From a virus, in the IMG/VR virus record IMGVR_UViG_3300037847_002626, positions 1 through 20,656 of that record: DNA of 20,656 nt, one strand, 5' to 3'. How positions within the stretch are numbered: the first letter of the stretch is position 1; every line of letters begins with the position of its first letter. The notes below the pieces were generated by a model, which worked only from the letters and a program-made list of their open reading frames with translations, searched no databases and was not told the origin of the DNA. Positions 1-7,347 of the stretch are shown here, one piece after another. The position numbers and the translations under genes were made by a program.

Positions 1-11
1 GGTCTTACGCG

Positions 12-533
12 TTGCTCACTTCATCTCTAGTCACAGAAAAAAATGAACGACTTGCTCTTTATGCGGTATACTGTATACCTATGGCGAAGCAGAAAGAGGT
101 AGCGACACACCTAGATATGTCACCACAAAGAGTCCGAGACCTGCTAAAACAGGGCGTTTTGACTCGTGGTCATGGTCAAGATTCTTTAGATTTAGATGAA
201 TGTCGCAAAAACTACATCAGATACTTAAGAATGAGATCAAGAGGGTTGCAAAACAACTCTGGCGACCTTAATGAAGAGAAAACTAGGCTAACAAAGCTGC
301 AAGCAGACAAAGCAGAGCTAGAGGTTAGAGAAATGGAACAAAGTTTAGTCTCTGTAGAAAAAATTACAGAAGAATGGGTAGGTTATGCTGCAAATGTAAG
401 AAGCAAACTCTTAGCATTGCCTTCAAAGGTTTCACATAGGGTACAATCTGCTGATACTTATGCAGAAGCAGAAAAAATACTAAAAGAAGCTGTTTATGAC
501 GCATTGTATGAATTAAGTAATAATGGATTATAA
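12..533 (+). CDS. Terminase small subunit, Nu1-like (5' end uncertain)
   Basis: This is probably the small terminase subunit, which recognises the packaging site on concatemeric phage DNA and recruits the large subunit. Near the N-terminus, KQKEVATHLDMSPQRVRDLL reads as a helix-turn-helix for DNA binding. It is followed by a charged helical stretch (EEKTRLTKLQADKAELEVRE) and an LLALPSKVSHRV segment, both typical of Nu1-like subunits. The start is not settled. The frame is open to the window edge, so the gene could begin upstream. A TTG lies at 12, but the first ATG is at 81, just before the helix-turn-helix (150 residues). I favour 81, although no clear Shine-Dalgarno precedes it. A 15-base palindrome ends two bases before that ATG. 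The gene overlaps the large terminase by 11 bases. The family call is from pattern recognition only. Confidence 0.8.
   Translation: MLTSSLVTEKNERLALYAVYCIPMAKQKEVATHLDMSPQRVRDLLKQGVLTRGHGQDSLDLDECRKNYIRYLRMRSRGLQNNSGDLNEEKTRLTKLQADKAELEVREMEQSLVSVEKITEEWVGYAANVRSKLLALPSKVSHRVQSADTYAEAEKILKEAVYDALYELSNNGL
65..79. promoter_or_regulatory. Perfect palindrome before the small terminase ATG
   Basis: GGTATACTGTATACC has two perfect 7-base arms around a single central T, and it ends two bases before the ATG at 81. It also contains TATACT (67-72), which resembles a -10 box, but no good -35 was seen. It could be an operator, a promoter overlapped by an operator, or a binding site for the small terminase near a cos/pac region. 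If the coding start lies upstream of 81, it is simply coding sequence. Confidence 0.4.
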
Positions 534-2352
534 GAACCAGTTATCTTACATTATAGATAAGGTTAATAATGCCTTCAAGCCACCACCTGATTATTCAATC
601 GATTTATGGGCTGATAACTACCGACAACTATCACCAGAATCATCTGCTGAAGCTGGACAATGGCGGACAGACAGAGTGCCATTCCAGAGAGAGATAATGC
701 GTGTCATTACTGACCCAGATGTAGAAACTGTAGTCTTTATGAAATCAGCACAGGTTGGTGCTACTGAAATGCTATCTAATATTGTTGGTTACTATGTTGA
801 TCAAGAGCCATCACCCATATTAATTATGCAACCGACACTTAACATGGCACAAACGTATTCAAAAGATAGGCTTGCACCTATGCTAAGAGATACACCTAAA
901 TTAAAAGACAAGGTGAAAGACCCAAGAACTAGAGATGCAGAGAACACCACATTACACAAAAAATTTACTGGTGGTCATATCACAGTGGTTGGTGCTAACA
1001 GTGCATCTGGTTTAGCTTCACGACCTATAAGGATATTGTTGTGCGATGAGACAGACCGCTACCCACCTTCTGCTGGTACAGAGGGAGACCCGATTAATCT
1101 AGCTAGAAAAAGAACGACAACTTTCTGGAATCGTAAAGTCATACTAGCATCAACACCAACAGTCAAAGACGCATCTCGTATAGAAAACGCTTTTAAATTA
1201 TCAGATCAAAGACACTACAATGTGCCATGTCCAGAATGTAATCATAAACAAAAGCTACGTTGGAAAAATGTAACATGGCAAGAAGATCAACCAGAGACAG
1301 CAACCCTAGCTTGTGAAAGTTGTGGTGCAGTAATACCAGAATCAAAAAAACAATGGATGTTAAAAAATGGCGAATGGTTAGCTGAAAATCCTGATTCCAA
1401 AATTGTTGGCTTTCATATTAATGAGCTTTATTCACCTTTTAGAAAATTAGAAGAGATAGTCAAAGATTTCTTAGAAGCTAAAGATCACCCAGAAATGTTG
1501 CAAACATTTATTAATACCTCACTTGGCGAGTGCTGGGAAGAAAATAAAAGCATGGTTGATACCTCTAAGCTCTTAGAGAAATGCGAAAACTACAACGATG
1601 AAGCTATTCCAGACAATATTTTATTTATAACTGCTGGTGTAGATACGCAAAAAGACAGACTTGAGGTGCAAACGATTGGCTGGGCTGAAAAGTACGAAGC
1701 TTGGGTTTTAGAATACAAGATAATTTGGGGAGACCCATCAACTTTAGAGGTTTGGGAAGAATTAGATAAGTTTCTCAAGAAAGCCTACACCACTGAATCT
1801 GGTCGCAAACTACCAATTAAAGTGACCTGCATTGACTCAGGCGGACATCACACACAGAATGTTTACGATTTTTGTCGCCCACGCCAAGCACGCATGATCT
1901 TTCCAGTCAAAGGTCAATCACAAGCTGGTAAACCGATTGCTGGTCGAGCCACTAGTTCTGCCAAACAGCGTGTTTATTTATACCCTGTCGGTACTGATAC
2001 CGCGAAAGAGTTTATCTTCTCACGCTTAGACAAAGAAGAATCATTAATTCATTTCCCAAATACAGTTGATGAGGAATATTTCAAGCAGCTTACCAGTGAA
2101 CGCCAAGTGAAGAAAATAGTTTCTGGACAACCCAAATTAGTTTGGTATCTGCCTAAAGGTCGCAGAAATGAAGCTCTTGATACATTTGTTTATGCTTTAG
2201 CTGCTGTGTACATACTTGCACCTAATTTCAAAGCAATCACCACTAAAAAACCAGAAAAACAGATACCAAAAAGAGATTCTTTAGTAAAACAACGCCATAA
2301 TAGATACCGAAACAAGAATCCACGCAATTTTGTGTATGCTTGGAAAGATTAA
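523..2352 (+). CDS. Terminase large subunit, lambda gpA family
   Basis: This is the packaging motor ATPase and nuclease: it cuts concatemeric DNA and drives it through the portal into the prohead. At 609 residues it is close to lambda gpA (about 640). Visible motifs are a Walker A-like loop KSAQVGATE (74-82), Walker B ILLCDE (171-176, acidic pair D175/E176), and a zinc-ribbon-like insert with C236, C239, C264 and C267. The likely C-terminal nuclease acids are D374 (GVDTQ), D438 (CIDSGG) and D553 (EALDTF). The C-terminus is basic. The start overlaps the end of the small terminase (TAATAATGG), which suggests translational coupling. Residue roles are inferred from spacing and context; the family assignment is secure. 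Confidence 0.96.
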   Translation: MDYKNQLSYIIDKVNNAFKPPPDYSIDLWADNYRQLSPESSAEAGQWRTDRVPFQREIMRVITDPDVETVVFMKSAQVGATEMLSNIVGYYVDQEPSPILIMQPTLNMAQTYSKDRLAPMLRDTPKLKDKVKDPRTRDAENTTLHKKFTGGHITVVGANSASGLASRPIRILLCDETDRYPPSAGTEGDPINLARKRTTTFWNRKVILASTPTVKDASRIENAFKLSDQRHYNVPCPECNHKQKLRWKNVTWQEDQPETATLACESCGAVIPESKKQWMLKNGEWLAENPDSKIVGFHINELYSPFRKLEEIVKDFLEAKDHPEMLQTFINTSLGECWEENKSMVDTSKLLEKCENYNDEAIPDNILFITAGVDTQKDRLEVQTIGWAEKYEAWVLEYKIIWGDPSTLEVWEELDKFLKKAYTTESGRKLPIKVTCIDSGGHHTQNVYDFCRPRQARMIFPVKGQSQAGKPIAGRATSSAKQRVYLYPVGTDTAKEFIFSRLDKEESLIHFPNTVDEEYFKQLTSERQVKKIVSGQPKLVWYLPKGRRNEALDTFVYALAAVYILAPNFKAITTKKPEKQIPKRDSLVKQRHNRYRNKNPRNFVYAWKD

Positions 2353-2380
2353 AGGTATAATTTAAGGTAAACTATTTAAC

Positions 2381-2971
2381 ATGGCTAATTTATTTGATAG
2401 GGCTAACTATCCAACGCAAGAACCTGATGTGTTGGTTGTTGGCGATAGATGGGTGTGGCGTAGACCCGATTTAGTTGCTGACTATCCAACAGCAGATTAC
2501 GCATTAACCTATGAGTTTCATGAGGACTCTGGTGGTGGCGGCAGTCACAAGTTCACTATTACAGCGACAGAAACCACAACTGATTATTTAGTTGAGATAG
2601 CTAGTGCTACTACAGCAGCATATACCGCAGGTGAGTATAACTGGTATGCTTTCATTACTAGATCATCAGACAGCCAAAGAATCGCAATAGATGAAGGGCA
2701 TACTAAGCTAGAGCTGAATTTTGCTAATACAAACGCTGACAATAGAAGCCATGCTAAAAAAGTCCTAGATGCTATACAGGCGACTATTGAAGGGCGTGCA
2801 TCACAAGATCAAATGAGTTACAGCATAGCTGGGCGTTCATTATCAAGAATGTCTATTGACGATCTGTTAAAATTTAGAGATAGATACAGAGCAGAGTACA
2901 ATAGAGAGATAAAGAAATTAAGAATAAAAAACAAACAAGACACAGGTAATACAATTAAAGTAAGGTTTTAG
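2381..2971 (+). CDS. Head-tail connector, gpW-like C-terminus with extra N-terminal domain
   Basis: The gene sits between large terminase and portal, exactly where lambda has gpW, the protein that closes the portal after packaging and makes the site for tail joining. The last 70 or so residues (KKVLDAIQATIEG, then SIAGRSLSRMSIDDLLKFRDRY and a basic tail ending KVRF) look like gpW: two helices with a short beta turn. Lambda gpW is only 68 residues, whereas this protein has 196. The first 110 or so residues form a beta-rich segment (YALTYEFHED, GGGGSHKFTITATETT, AGEYNWYAFI) resembling a small immunoglobulin-like domain. A 28-base gap precedes the ATG. It contains TATAAT (2356-2361) and an AAGG, but no convincing -35. 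The gpW call rests on position plus C-terminal pattern. Confidence 0.72.
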   Translation: MANLFDRANYPTQEPDVLVVGDRWVWRRPDLVADYPTADYALTYEFHEDSGGGGSHKFTITATETTTDYLVEIASATTAAYTAGEYNWYAFITRSSDSQRIAIDEGHTKLELNFANTNADNRSHAKKVLDAIQATIEGRASQDQMSYSIAGRSLSRMSIDDLLKFRDRYRAEYNREIKKLRIKNKQDTGNTIKVRF

Positions 2972-2973
2972 AC

Positions 2974-4464
2974 ATGGCAATTTGGGACAATCTCTTTAAG
3001 CAAAGGAAAAAGCAACGAAAAATCAGGCAATATGCAGCAGCAGCTACTAAAAATATATTTTCTGATTGGACTTCACAATCCATCGCAGCAGATTCAGCTA
3101 TTAGATTTAATCTAAGAAAAATTAGAGATAGGTGTCGTGAACAAGCTCGAAACAACGATTATGTCAAAAGATATTTACAATTATTAGAAACTAATGTTGT
3201 TGGTCAAAATGGTATAAGGATGCAATCCAAAGCCAGAAATGACGATAACAACTTAGACTTTTTAGGCAATGCTCAAATAGAAAGAGCATGGCGTAAGTGG
3301 GGGAAAATGGGTAACTGTACAGTCGATGGCAGGATGTCATTCCTTGATGCCCAGAAATTATTTATTAATACTCTTGCTAGAGATGGTGAAGTCTTAGTTA
3401 GGCATCACATTAGCAGAAACCCATTAGACCCTTACAAAATAGAGTTTTTAGATGCTGATTACTTAGACGAAGAAGAAAACAAAATAATGAATAATGGTGA
3501 TGAAGTCATCATGGGTGTTAAAGTTGATAAATACAGAAAACCCAAATCATATTTCCTATTTAAAGAACATCCGCACAACACTTTGCTTGGTAAGTCAGAT
3601 AGGAGACATCAAGAAATAAAAGCTAGTGAATTAATTCACGCCTATGTATCTGACAGACCACAACAAACTAGAGGTGTGCCATTTTTAACTACAGCTTTAA
3701 CAAGGCTTAAAATGCTTGATGGGTATGAAGAAGCAGAATTGGTAGCAGCACGAGTAGCAGCTTCTAAGATGGGTTTCTTTACCAGCCCAGCAGGTGATTC
3801 TTACACAGGTGAAGATACTGAGGATGACTACACACCAATTATGAACGCTGAAGCTGGCACTTTTGAACAGTTACCAGATGGTATGTCATTTCAAACCTTT
3901 GACCCACAACACCCAACATCAGGTTTTGAAACTTTCCATAAGGGTGTGTTAAGAGGTATAGCTTCTGGTTTAGGTGTTTCTTATGTGTCATTAGCAAATA
4001 ATTTAGAAGGTGTAAATTACTCTTCTATTAGACAAGGCACATTAGAAGAAAGAGACCATTACAGAATGTTGCAGAACTTTATGATTGATCATTTTATAAG
4101 ACCTGTCTTTGAGAAGTGGTTATTAATGACTATGAGCTATCAAAATAACTTCCCAATACCTGATTCAAGGTTTGATAAATTTGCTGAAAATGCAATCTTT
4201 GTGCCTAGATCATGGGGTTGGATTGACCCTGTTAAAGAAGTAAGAGCTAATGTAGAAGGCTTACAAGCAGGCGTTATCACTATGCAAGATATACAGTCAA
4301 ACTATGGAAGGGATGTTGAAGAACTATTTGAACAACATCAAAGAGAAGATGGTTTAGCAGAAAACTATGGTGTCAAAACTGCTTACCAACCATTCGGTGC
4401 TAACAAAGCACCAGTTGAGCCAGACATAACAGATGAGGAGAGCAATGATGTCGAAGGGGAGTAA
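2974..4464 (+). CDS. Portal protein, lambda gpB family
   Basis: The portal is a dodecameric ring at one head vertex that nucleates prohead assembly and forms the DNA channel. This protein has 496 residues, near lambda gpB (533). Family hallmarks are RARNNDYVKRYLQLLETNVVGQNGI-type sequence near residues 54-78, the ERAWRKWGKMGNCTVDGRMS stretch, and LARDGEVLVR. The segment SGLGVSYVSLANNLEGVNYSSIRQG is also characteristic. The C-terminus is acidic (DITDEESNDVEGE). An AAGG upstream of the ATG could serve as ribosome binding site. The gene starts two bases after the gpW-like gene and its 3' end overlaps the start of a microprotein gene. The lambda-type portal contrasts with the HK97-type protease and capsid downstream. 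Confidence 0.95.
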   Translation: MAIWDNLFKQRKKQRKIRQYAAAATKNIFSDWTSQSIAADSAIRFNLRKIRDRCREQARNNDYVKRYLQLLETNVVGQNGIRMQSKARNDDNNLDFLGNAQIERAWRKWGKMGNCTVDGRMSFLDAQKLFINTLARDGEVLVRHHISRNPLDPYKIEFLDADYLDEEENKIMNNGDEVIMGVKVDKYRKPKSYFLFKEHPHNTLLGKSDRRHQEIKASELIHAYVSDRPQQTRGVPFLTTALTRLKMLDGYEEAELVAARVAASKMGFFTSPAGDSYTGEDTEDDYTPIMNAEAGTFEQLPDGMSFQTFDPQHPTSGFETFHKGVLRGIASGLGVSYVSLANNLEGVNYSSIRQGTLEERDHYRMLQNFMIDHFIRPVFEKWLLMTMSYQNNFPIPDSRFDKFAENAIFVPRSWGWIDPVKEVRANVEGLQAGVITMQDIQSNYGRDVEELFEQHQREDGLAENYGVKTAYQPFGANKAPVEPDITDEESNDVEGE

Positions 4465-4555
4465 ACAACGACCTAGAGATGTAAAGCAAGAACAGTTTGA
4501 TAAAAACTGGGATGCAATATTTAAAAACAAAAAGAAGAAAAATGGCAAGTTATAA
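4448..4555 (+). CDS. Conserved phage microprotein (MSKGSKQRP type)
   Basis: This is a 35-residue, strongly basic protein beginning MSKGSKQRPRDVKQEQF and continuing DKNWDAIFKNKKKK. I recognise the MSKGSKQRP...F...(W/F)D.IF...K pattern from small proteins of many phages; its function is unknown to me. GAGGAG at 4435-4440 is a good Shine-Dalgarno, with 7-base spacing to the ATG at 4448. An in-frame ATG directly before it (4445) is only 4 bases away, so 4448 is preferred. The gene overlaps the end of the portal gene and runs 14 bases into the protease-capsid gene. The tight overlaps on both sides support a real coupled gene. Confidence 0.7.
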   Translation: MSKGSKQRPRDVKQEQFDKNWDAIFKNKKKKNGKL

Positions 4556-7286
4556 ACCAACAGCAGGCATGATCGCTGAAGCAAAGAAAGGATTAGCATG
4601 GCGTAGAGAACATGGTCGTGGCGGTACTTCTGTTGGTATTTCACGAGCAAGAGATATAGTCAATGGTAAAAGTCTTTCTGAATCAACAGTAAAAAGAATG
4701 TTTTCATTTTTCTCAAGACACGAAGTAGATAAAAAAGCAGAAGGCTTTAGACCAGCAGAGAAGGGCTATCCTTCAAATGGTCGTATTGCTTGGGCTTTAT
4801 GGGGTGGTGATGCAGGCTTTAGCTGGTCAAGAAAAATCACCAATCAATTAAAGAACGAAGATGAAAGGGCAAAAGAAACCAGAGACCCTATTTCTGGTGC
4901 TATGCGTAAAGCCTTAGAAAACAAAGCCAAAGATCATAATGAAAAACATGGTGGCGATAAACGCAAGAAAACCAATGTTAGAACATTATCAGCAGTGTTT
5001 AGGCGTGGCGTTGGTGCATATAAAACCAATCCACAAAGCGTAAGACCCACAGTTAATTCACCTGAACAATGGGCGTTAGCTAGGGTTAATTCATTTTTAT
5101 ATTGTTTAAGAAATCTTAAATTCAGATCAGGTAAGCATGATACCGACTTGTTACCATCAGCACACCCTTTATCTTCTAAGAGAAATGATGGTAGAATAGC
5201 AAATATGGACAATGCAGAAAGACATATCAAAGATGTCAGAGAAACAGAAGATTCCTACATAGTTGAATTTGGTAAATCAATGCCAGAAGAAGATGACATG
5301 GAAGAAAACTCTTATCAAGATGAAGAAGAAAAAGCTCACTATGATGAAGAGAAAAGAAGTGCTGACATAGACGAAGAAATCTCTGAAGAAGAACCTTCTG
5401 AAGAAGATATTGATGAAATAGCTGAAGATGAGTATGTTGCTGAAGAAAGCAATGAGGATGTCTTGAGATTTTACGCAGAAGAAAACCTACAAAGAGCATT
5501 TGAGTTCGACAGAACAAAAATTGATGAAGAAAACAGAACAATTATGATTGGTGTATCTTCTGAAGAACCAGTAGAAAGAAGATTTGGTATGGAAGTATTG
5601 GGTCATAGTGAAGGTGAGATTGACATGAAGTTCATGGCAAGCGGTAGAAGTCCACTATTATTAGACCATGATGCTACCAAACAAATCGGTGTAGTCGAAG
5701 AGTTTGGTCTTGATCACGCCAACAAAAGAACAATCGCTAAAGTAAGATTTAGTAAAAACAAACAAGCCGATGAAGTATTCAGAGATGTTGTAGATGGCAT
5801 AAGACAAAATATTTCAGTTGGTTACGAAGTCAAGAGTATGCGAAAAGAAGATGACAAAGATGGTGATGTCAGCACTTATCGAGTCGATTCTTGGAGTCCC
5901 CTTGAAGTTTCAGCAGTCTCAATACCAGCCGACCAGTCAAGGTTAGTTGGTTTTGCAAGGTCTAAAGAAACAACTTTAATTAATAATCCGAAGGAGGATA
6001 AAACTATGTCAGAAAATGTTGACAATAAAGTTGAAGTTTCTTCTGATGCAATGAGAGCAGATATAGCAAAAGAAAATGCAGCTATCATCGATCTTGCTGT
6101 TAAACATGGCAAGAGAGACCTAGCAGAAAACGCAATTTCACAAGGTATGTCTCTGCCACAATTCAGAGGACATCTTCTCGATACTATCGCTAATGATAAA
6201 CCATTGGATTTACCATCCGATGTAGAAATGAATGTAACAGAGCAAAGAGATTACAGCTTACTAAAAGCTATCAGAGAAAGTGCTGAAGGCAAACTAAGTG
6301 GTCTTGAAAGAGAGGTTTCAGATGAAATCGCTTCAAGAACTGGTAAGCAAGCTAGAGGTTTCTATATGCCAACTAATATCGCATTTAGAGCAGATCAAGT
6401 AGTCGGTACAAATAATGTCGGTGGTTTCTTAAAACCTACAGACCATATGGGTAACGAGTTCATTGAAGCACTAAAAGCAAAATTAGTCGTTTCACAGGCA
6501 GGAGCTAGAATAATGACTGGACTGAAAGGTGATGTCGCTATTCCAAAAATGTCTGCTGAGACAAGCAATGTAGCTTTTGTTTCTGAAAACTCTGCACCTT
6601 CAGAAGGTAACGCAACTTTCGCACAAGTTACCATGAGTCCAAAGACTTTGGCTGCACAAGTTGATATATCAAGAAAGCTAATGCTGCAATCTGATCCATC
6701 AATAGAATCAGTTCTTAGACAGGACATCATCGCAACTTTCGCAAGAAAGATTGACGAAGTAGCTATCGAAGGTGGCGGTTCAAATGAGCCAAGTGGTGTA
6801 CTAGCTGGTGTTGCTTCTGGTAATGTTATTGCTGCTGCAACAAATGGTGCTGCACCAACATACGAGAATGTTGTAGAAATGATTAGATTAGTAGAAGCGT
6901 CAAATGCAATACTAAACGAAGGTTCACTAAAATTCTTAGGTAATCCAAAACTTACTTCAAAGTTAAGAAGAGTGCTTAAGTCAAGTGCTGATACATCATC
7001 AAACTTCATTCTTGAAAATGATAATTCAATCTTAGGTTATGATTACCTATCAAGCACATTAGTGCCAAGTGATCTAACAGCAGGTTCAGGAAGTGGTCTT
7101 TCAGCAATGATATTTGGTGACTTTTCACAACTTATGCTTGGATTCTATAGCGGAGTTGACGTAATCGTTGATCCGTATACAGGTTCAGCAGCAGGTACAA
7201 CAAGACTTGCATTTTTCCAAGACTTAGATGTAGCTTTAAGACATGGTGAATCTTTCTCATGTAAGAAAGATTTAATCACAACTTAA
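4542..7286 (+). CDS. Fusion: two unassigned domains, acidic linker, HK97-type prohead protease and major capsid protein
   Basis: This is one open frame of 914 residues, with no stop between protease and capsid. Residues 1-100 hold a phage-associated domain of unknown role (STVKRMFSFFSRHEVDK, then GYPSNGRIAWALWGGD). Residues 115-215 hold a second one (VFRRGVGAYKTNPQSVRPT, QWALARVNSFLYCLR). Residues 249-306 are an acidic tract with 32 Asp/Glu in 58. Residues 320-480 are a U35-type prohead protease, with LLLDHD (H376) and ISVGY (S425) as likely catalytic positions. Residues 489-914 are an HK97-fold major capsid protein. In HK97-like heads the protease sits inside the prohead and cleaves the capsid N-terminal delta region. 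The ATG at 4542 is chosen over a TTG at 4497 because the recognisable domain starts there. The upstream ribosome site is weak (AAGAAG), while a strong internal one lies at 5991. Protease-capsid fusions are known in other phages; the roles of the two N-terminal domains are not. Confidence 0.9.
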   Translation: MASYKPTAGMIAEAKKGLAWRREHGRGGTSVGISRARDIVNGKSLSESTVKRMFSFFSRHEVDKKAEGFRPAEKGYPSNGRIAWALWGGDAGFSWSRKITNQLKNEDERAKETRDPISGAMRKALENKAKDHNEKHGGDKRKKTNVRTLSAVFRRGVGAYKTNPQSVRPTVNSPEQWALARVNSFLYCLRNLKFRSGKHDTDLLPSAHPLSSKRNDGRIANMDNAERHIKDVRETEDSYIVEFGKSMPEEDDMEENSYQDEEEKAHYDEEKRSADIDEEISEEEPSEEDIDEIAEDEYVAEESNEDVLRFYAEENLQRAFEFDRTKIDEENRTIMIGVSSEEPVERRFGMEVLGHSEGEIDMKFMASGRSPLLLDHDATKQIGVVEEFGLDHANKRTIAKVRFSKNKQADEVFRDVVDGIRQNISVGYEVKSMRKEDDKDGDVSTYRVDSWSPLEVSAVSIPADQSRLVGFARSKETTLINNPKEDKTMSENVDNKVEVSSDAMRADIAKENAAIIDLAVKHGKRDLAENAISQGMSLPQFRGHLLDTIANDKPLDLPSDVEMNVTEQRDYSLLKAIRESAEGKLSGLEREVSDEIASRTGKQARGFYMPTNIAFRADQVVGTNNVGGFLKPTDHMGNEFIEALKAKLVVSQAGARIMTGLKGDVAIPKMSAETSNVAFVSENSAPSEGNATFAQVTMSPKTLAAQVDISRKLMLQSDPSIESVLRQDIIATFARKIDEVAIEGGGSNEPSGVLAGVASGNVIAAATNGAAPTYENVVEMIRLVEASNAILNEGSLKFLGNPKLTSKLRRVLKSSADTSSNFILENDNSILGYDYLSSTLVPSDLTAGSGSGLSAMIFGDFSQLMLGFYSGVDVIVDPYTGSAAGTTRLAFFQDLDVALRHGESFSCKKDLITT
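5991..6008 (+). promoter_or_regulatory. Strong internal Shine-Dalgarno and in-frame ATG
   Basis: AAGGAGG (5991-5997) lies 8 bases before an ATG (6006) that is in frame with the protease-capsid frame. It falls exactly at the junction between the last protease residues and the first capsid residues (MSENVDNK). It is the best ribosome binding site in the window. It predicts separate high-level production of the capsid protein from within the fusion frame. Confidence 0.85.
6006..7286 (+). CDS. Major capsid protein, HK97 fold (internal start of the fusion frame)
   Basis: This is the 426-residue product expected from the internal start; HK97 gp5 has 385. Residues 1-115 form a charged, probably helical segment comparable to the delta scaffold domain. 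The HK97 fold follows, with GFYMPTNIAFRA, VGTNNVGGFLKPTDH, the segment AIPKMSAETSNVAFVSE, and VTMSPKTLAAQVDISRKLM. Near the C-terminus are FGDFSQLMLGFYSGVDVIVD and TTRLAFFQDLDVALRH. A plausible protease cut lies near GKQARGFY (about residue 116 here, 604 in the fusion), leaving a shell protein of about 310 residues. The capsid fold is certain. Whether free capsid, the fusion or both are made is inferred from the ribosome site. Confidence 0.9.
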   Translation: MSENVDNKVEVSSDAMRADIAKENAAIIDLAVKHGKRDLAENAISQGMSLPQFRGHLLDTIANDKPLDLPSDVEMNVTEQRDYSLLKAIRESAEGKLSGLEREVSDEIASRTGKQARGFYMPTNIAFRADQVVGTNNVGGFLKPTDHMGNEFIEALKAKLVVSQAGARIMTGLKGDVAIPKMSAETSNVAFVSENSAPSEGNATFAQVTMSPKTLAAQVDISRKLMLQSDPSIESVLRQDIIATFARKIDEVAIEGGGSNEPSGVLAGVASGNVIAAATNGAAPTYENVVEMIRLVEASNAILNEGSLKFLGNPKLTSKLRRVLKSSADTSSNFILENDNSILGYDYLSSTLVPSDLTAGSGSGLSAMIFGDFSQLMLGFYSGVDVIVDPYTGSAAGTTRLAFFQDLDVALRHGESFSCKKDLITT

Positions 7287-7307
7287 TAGTTAATTAAGTT
7301 TTTTCTA

Positions 7308-7332
7308 GGGCTACTTCGGTAGCCCTTTTTTT
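7308..7332 (+). terminator. Intrinsic terminator with C(UUCG)G loop after the capsid gene
   Basis: GGGCTAC (7308-7314), TTCG and GTAGCCC (7319-7325) form a perfect 7-base stem closed by the very stable C(UUCG)G tetraloop, followed by seven T (7326-7332). It begins 21 bases after the capsid stop. It probably reduces transcription into the tail genes or sets the 3' end of an abundant capsid mRNA. Confidence 0.92.
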
Positions 7333-7335
7333 ATG

Positions 7336-7341
7336 TATAAT
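7336..7341 (+). promoter_or_regulatory. Possible -10 box TATAAT just after the terminator
   Basis: A consensus TATAAT lies directly after the terminator and six bases before the ATG at 7348. A start of transcription at the usual distance would fall on or next to that ATG, giving a leaderless mRNA; no Shine-Dalgarno precedes the gene. No recognisable -35 is present at 16-18 bases (the terminator hairpin occupies that place). In AT-rich DNA such hexamers also arise by chance. Confidence 0.35.
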
Positions 7342-7347
7342 AGAAAT

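Noticed and set aside
12-80. TTG at 12 as the true small terminase start
   Set aside because: No ribosome site was seen and the helix-turn-helix begins right after the ATG at 81. It is kept as outer limit only, because the frame is open to the edge.
2350-2380. TATAAT at 2356 as a promoter for the connector gene
   Set aside because: No -35 at proper spacing and continuous co-directional genes; such hexamers are frequent by chance in this AT-rich DNA.
4497-4541. TTG at 4497 as start of the protease-capsid frame
   Set aside because: It lies inside the microprotein gene, has no ribosome site, and the recognisable domain begins at the ATG at 4542.
6395-7009. 204-codon reverse-strand open frame within the capsid gene
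   Set aside because: It is the antisense of well-defined capsid coding sequence, with low-complexity composition and no family resemblance.
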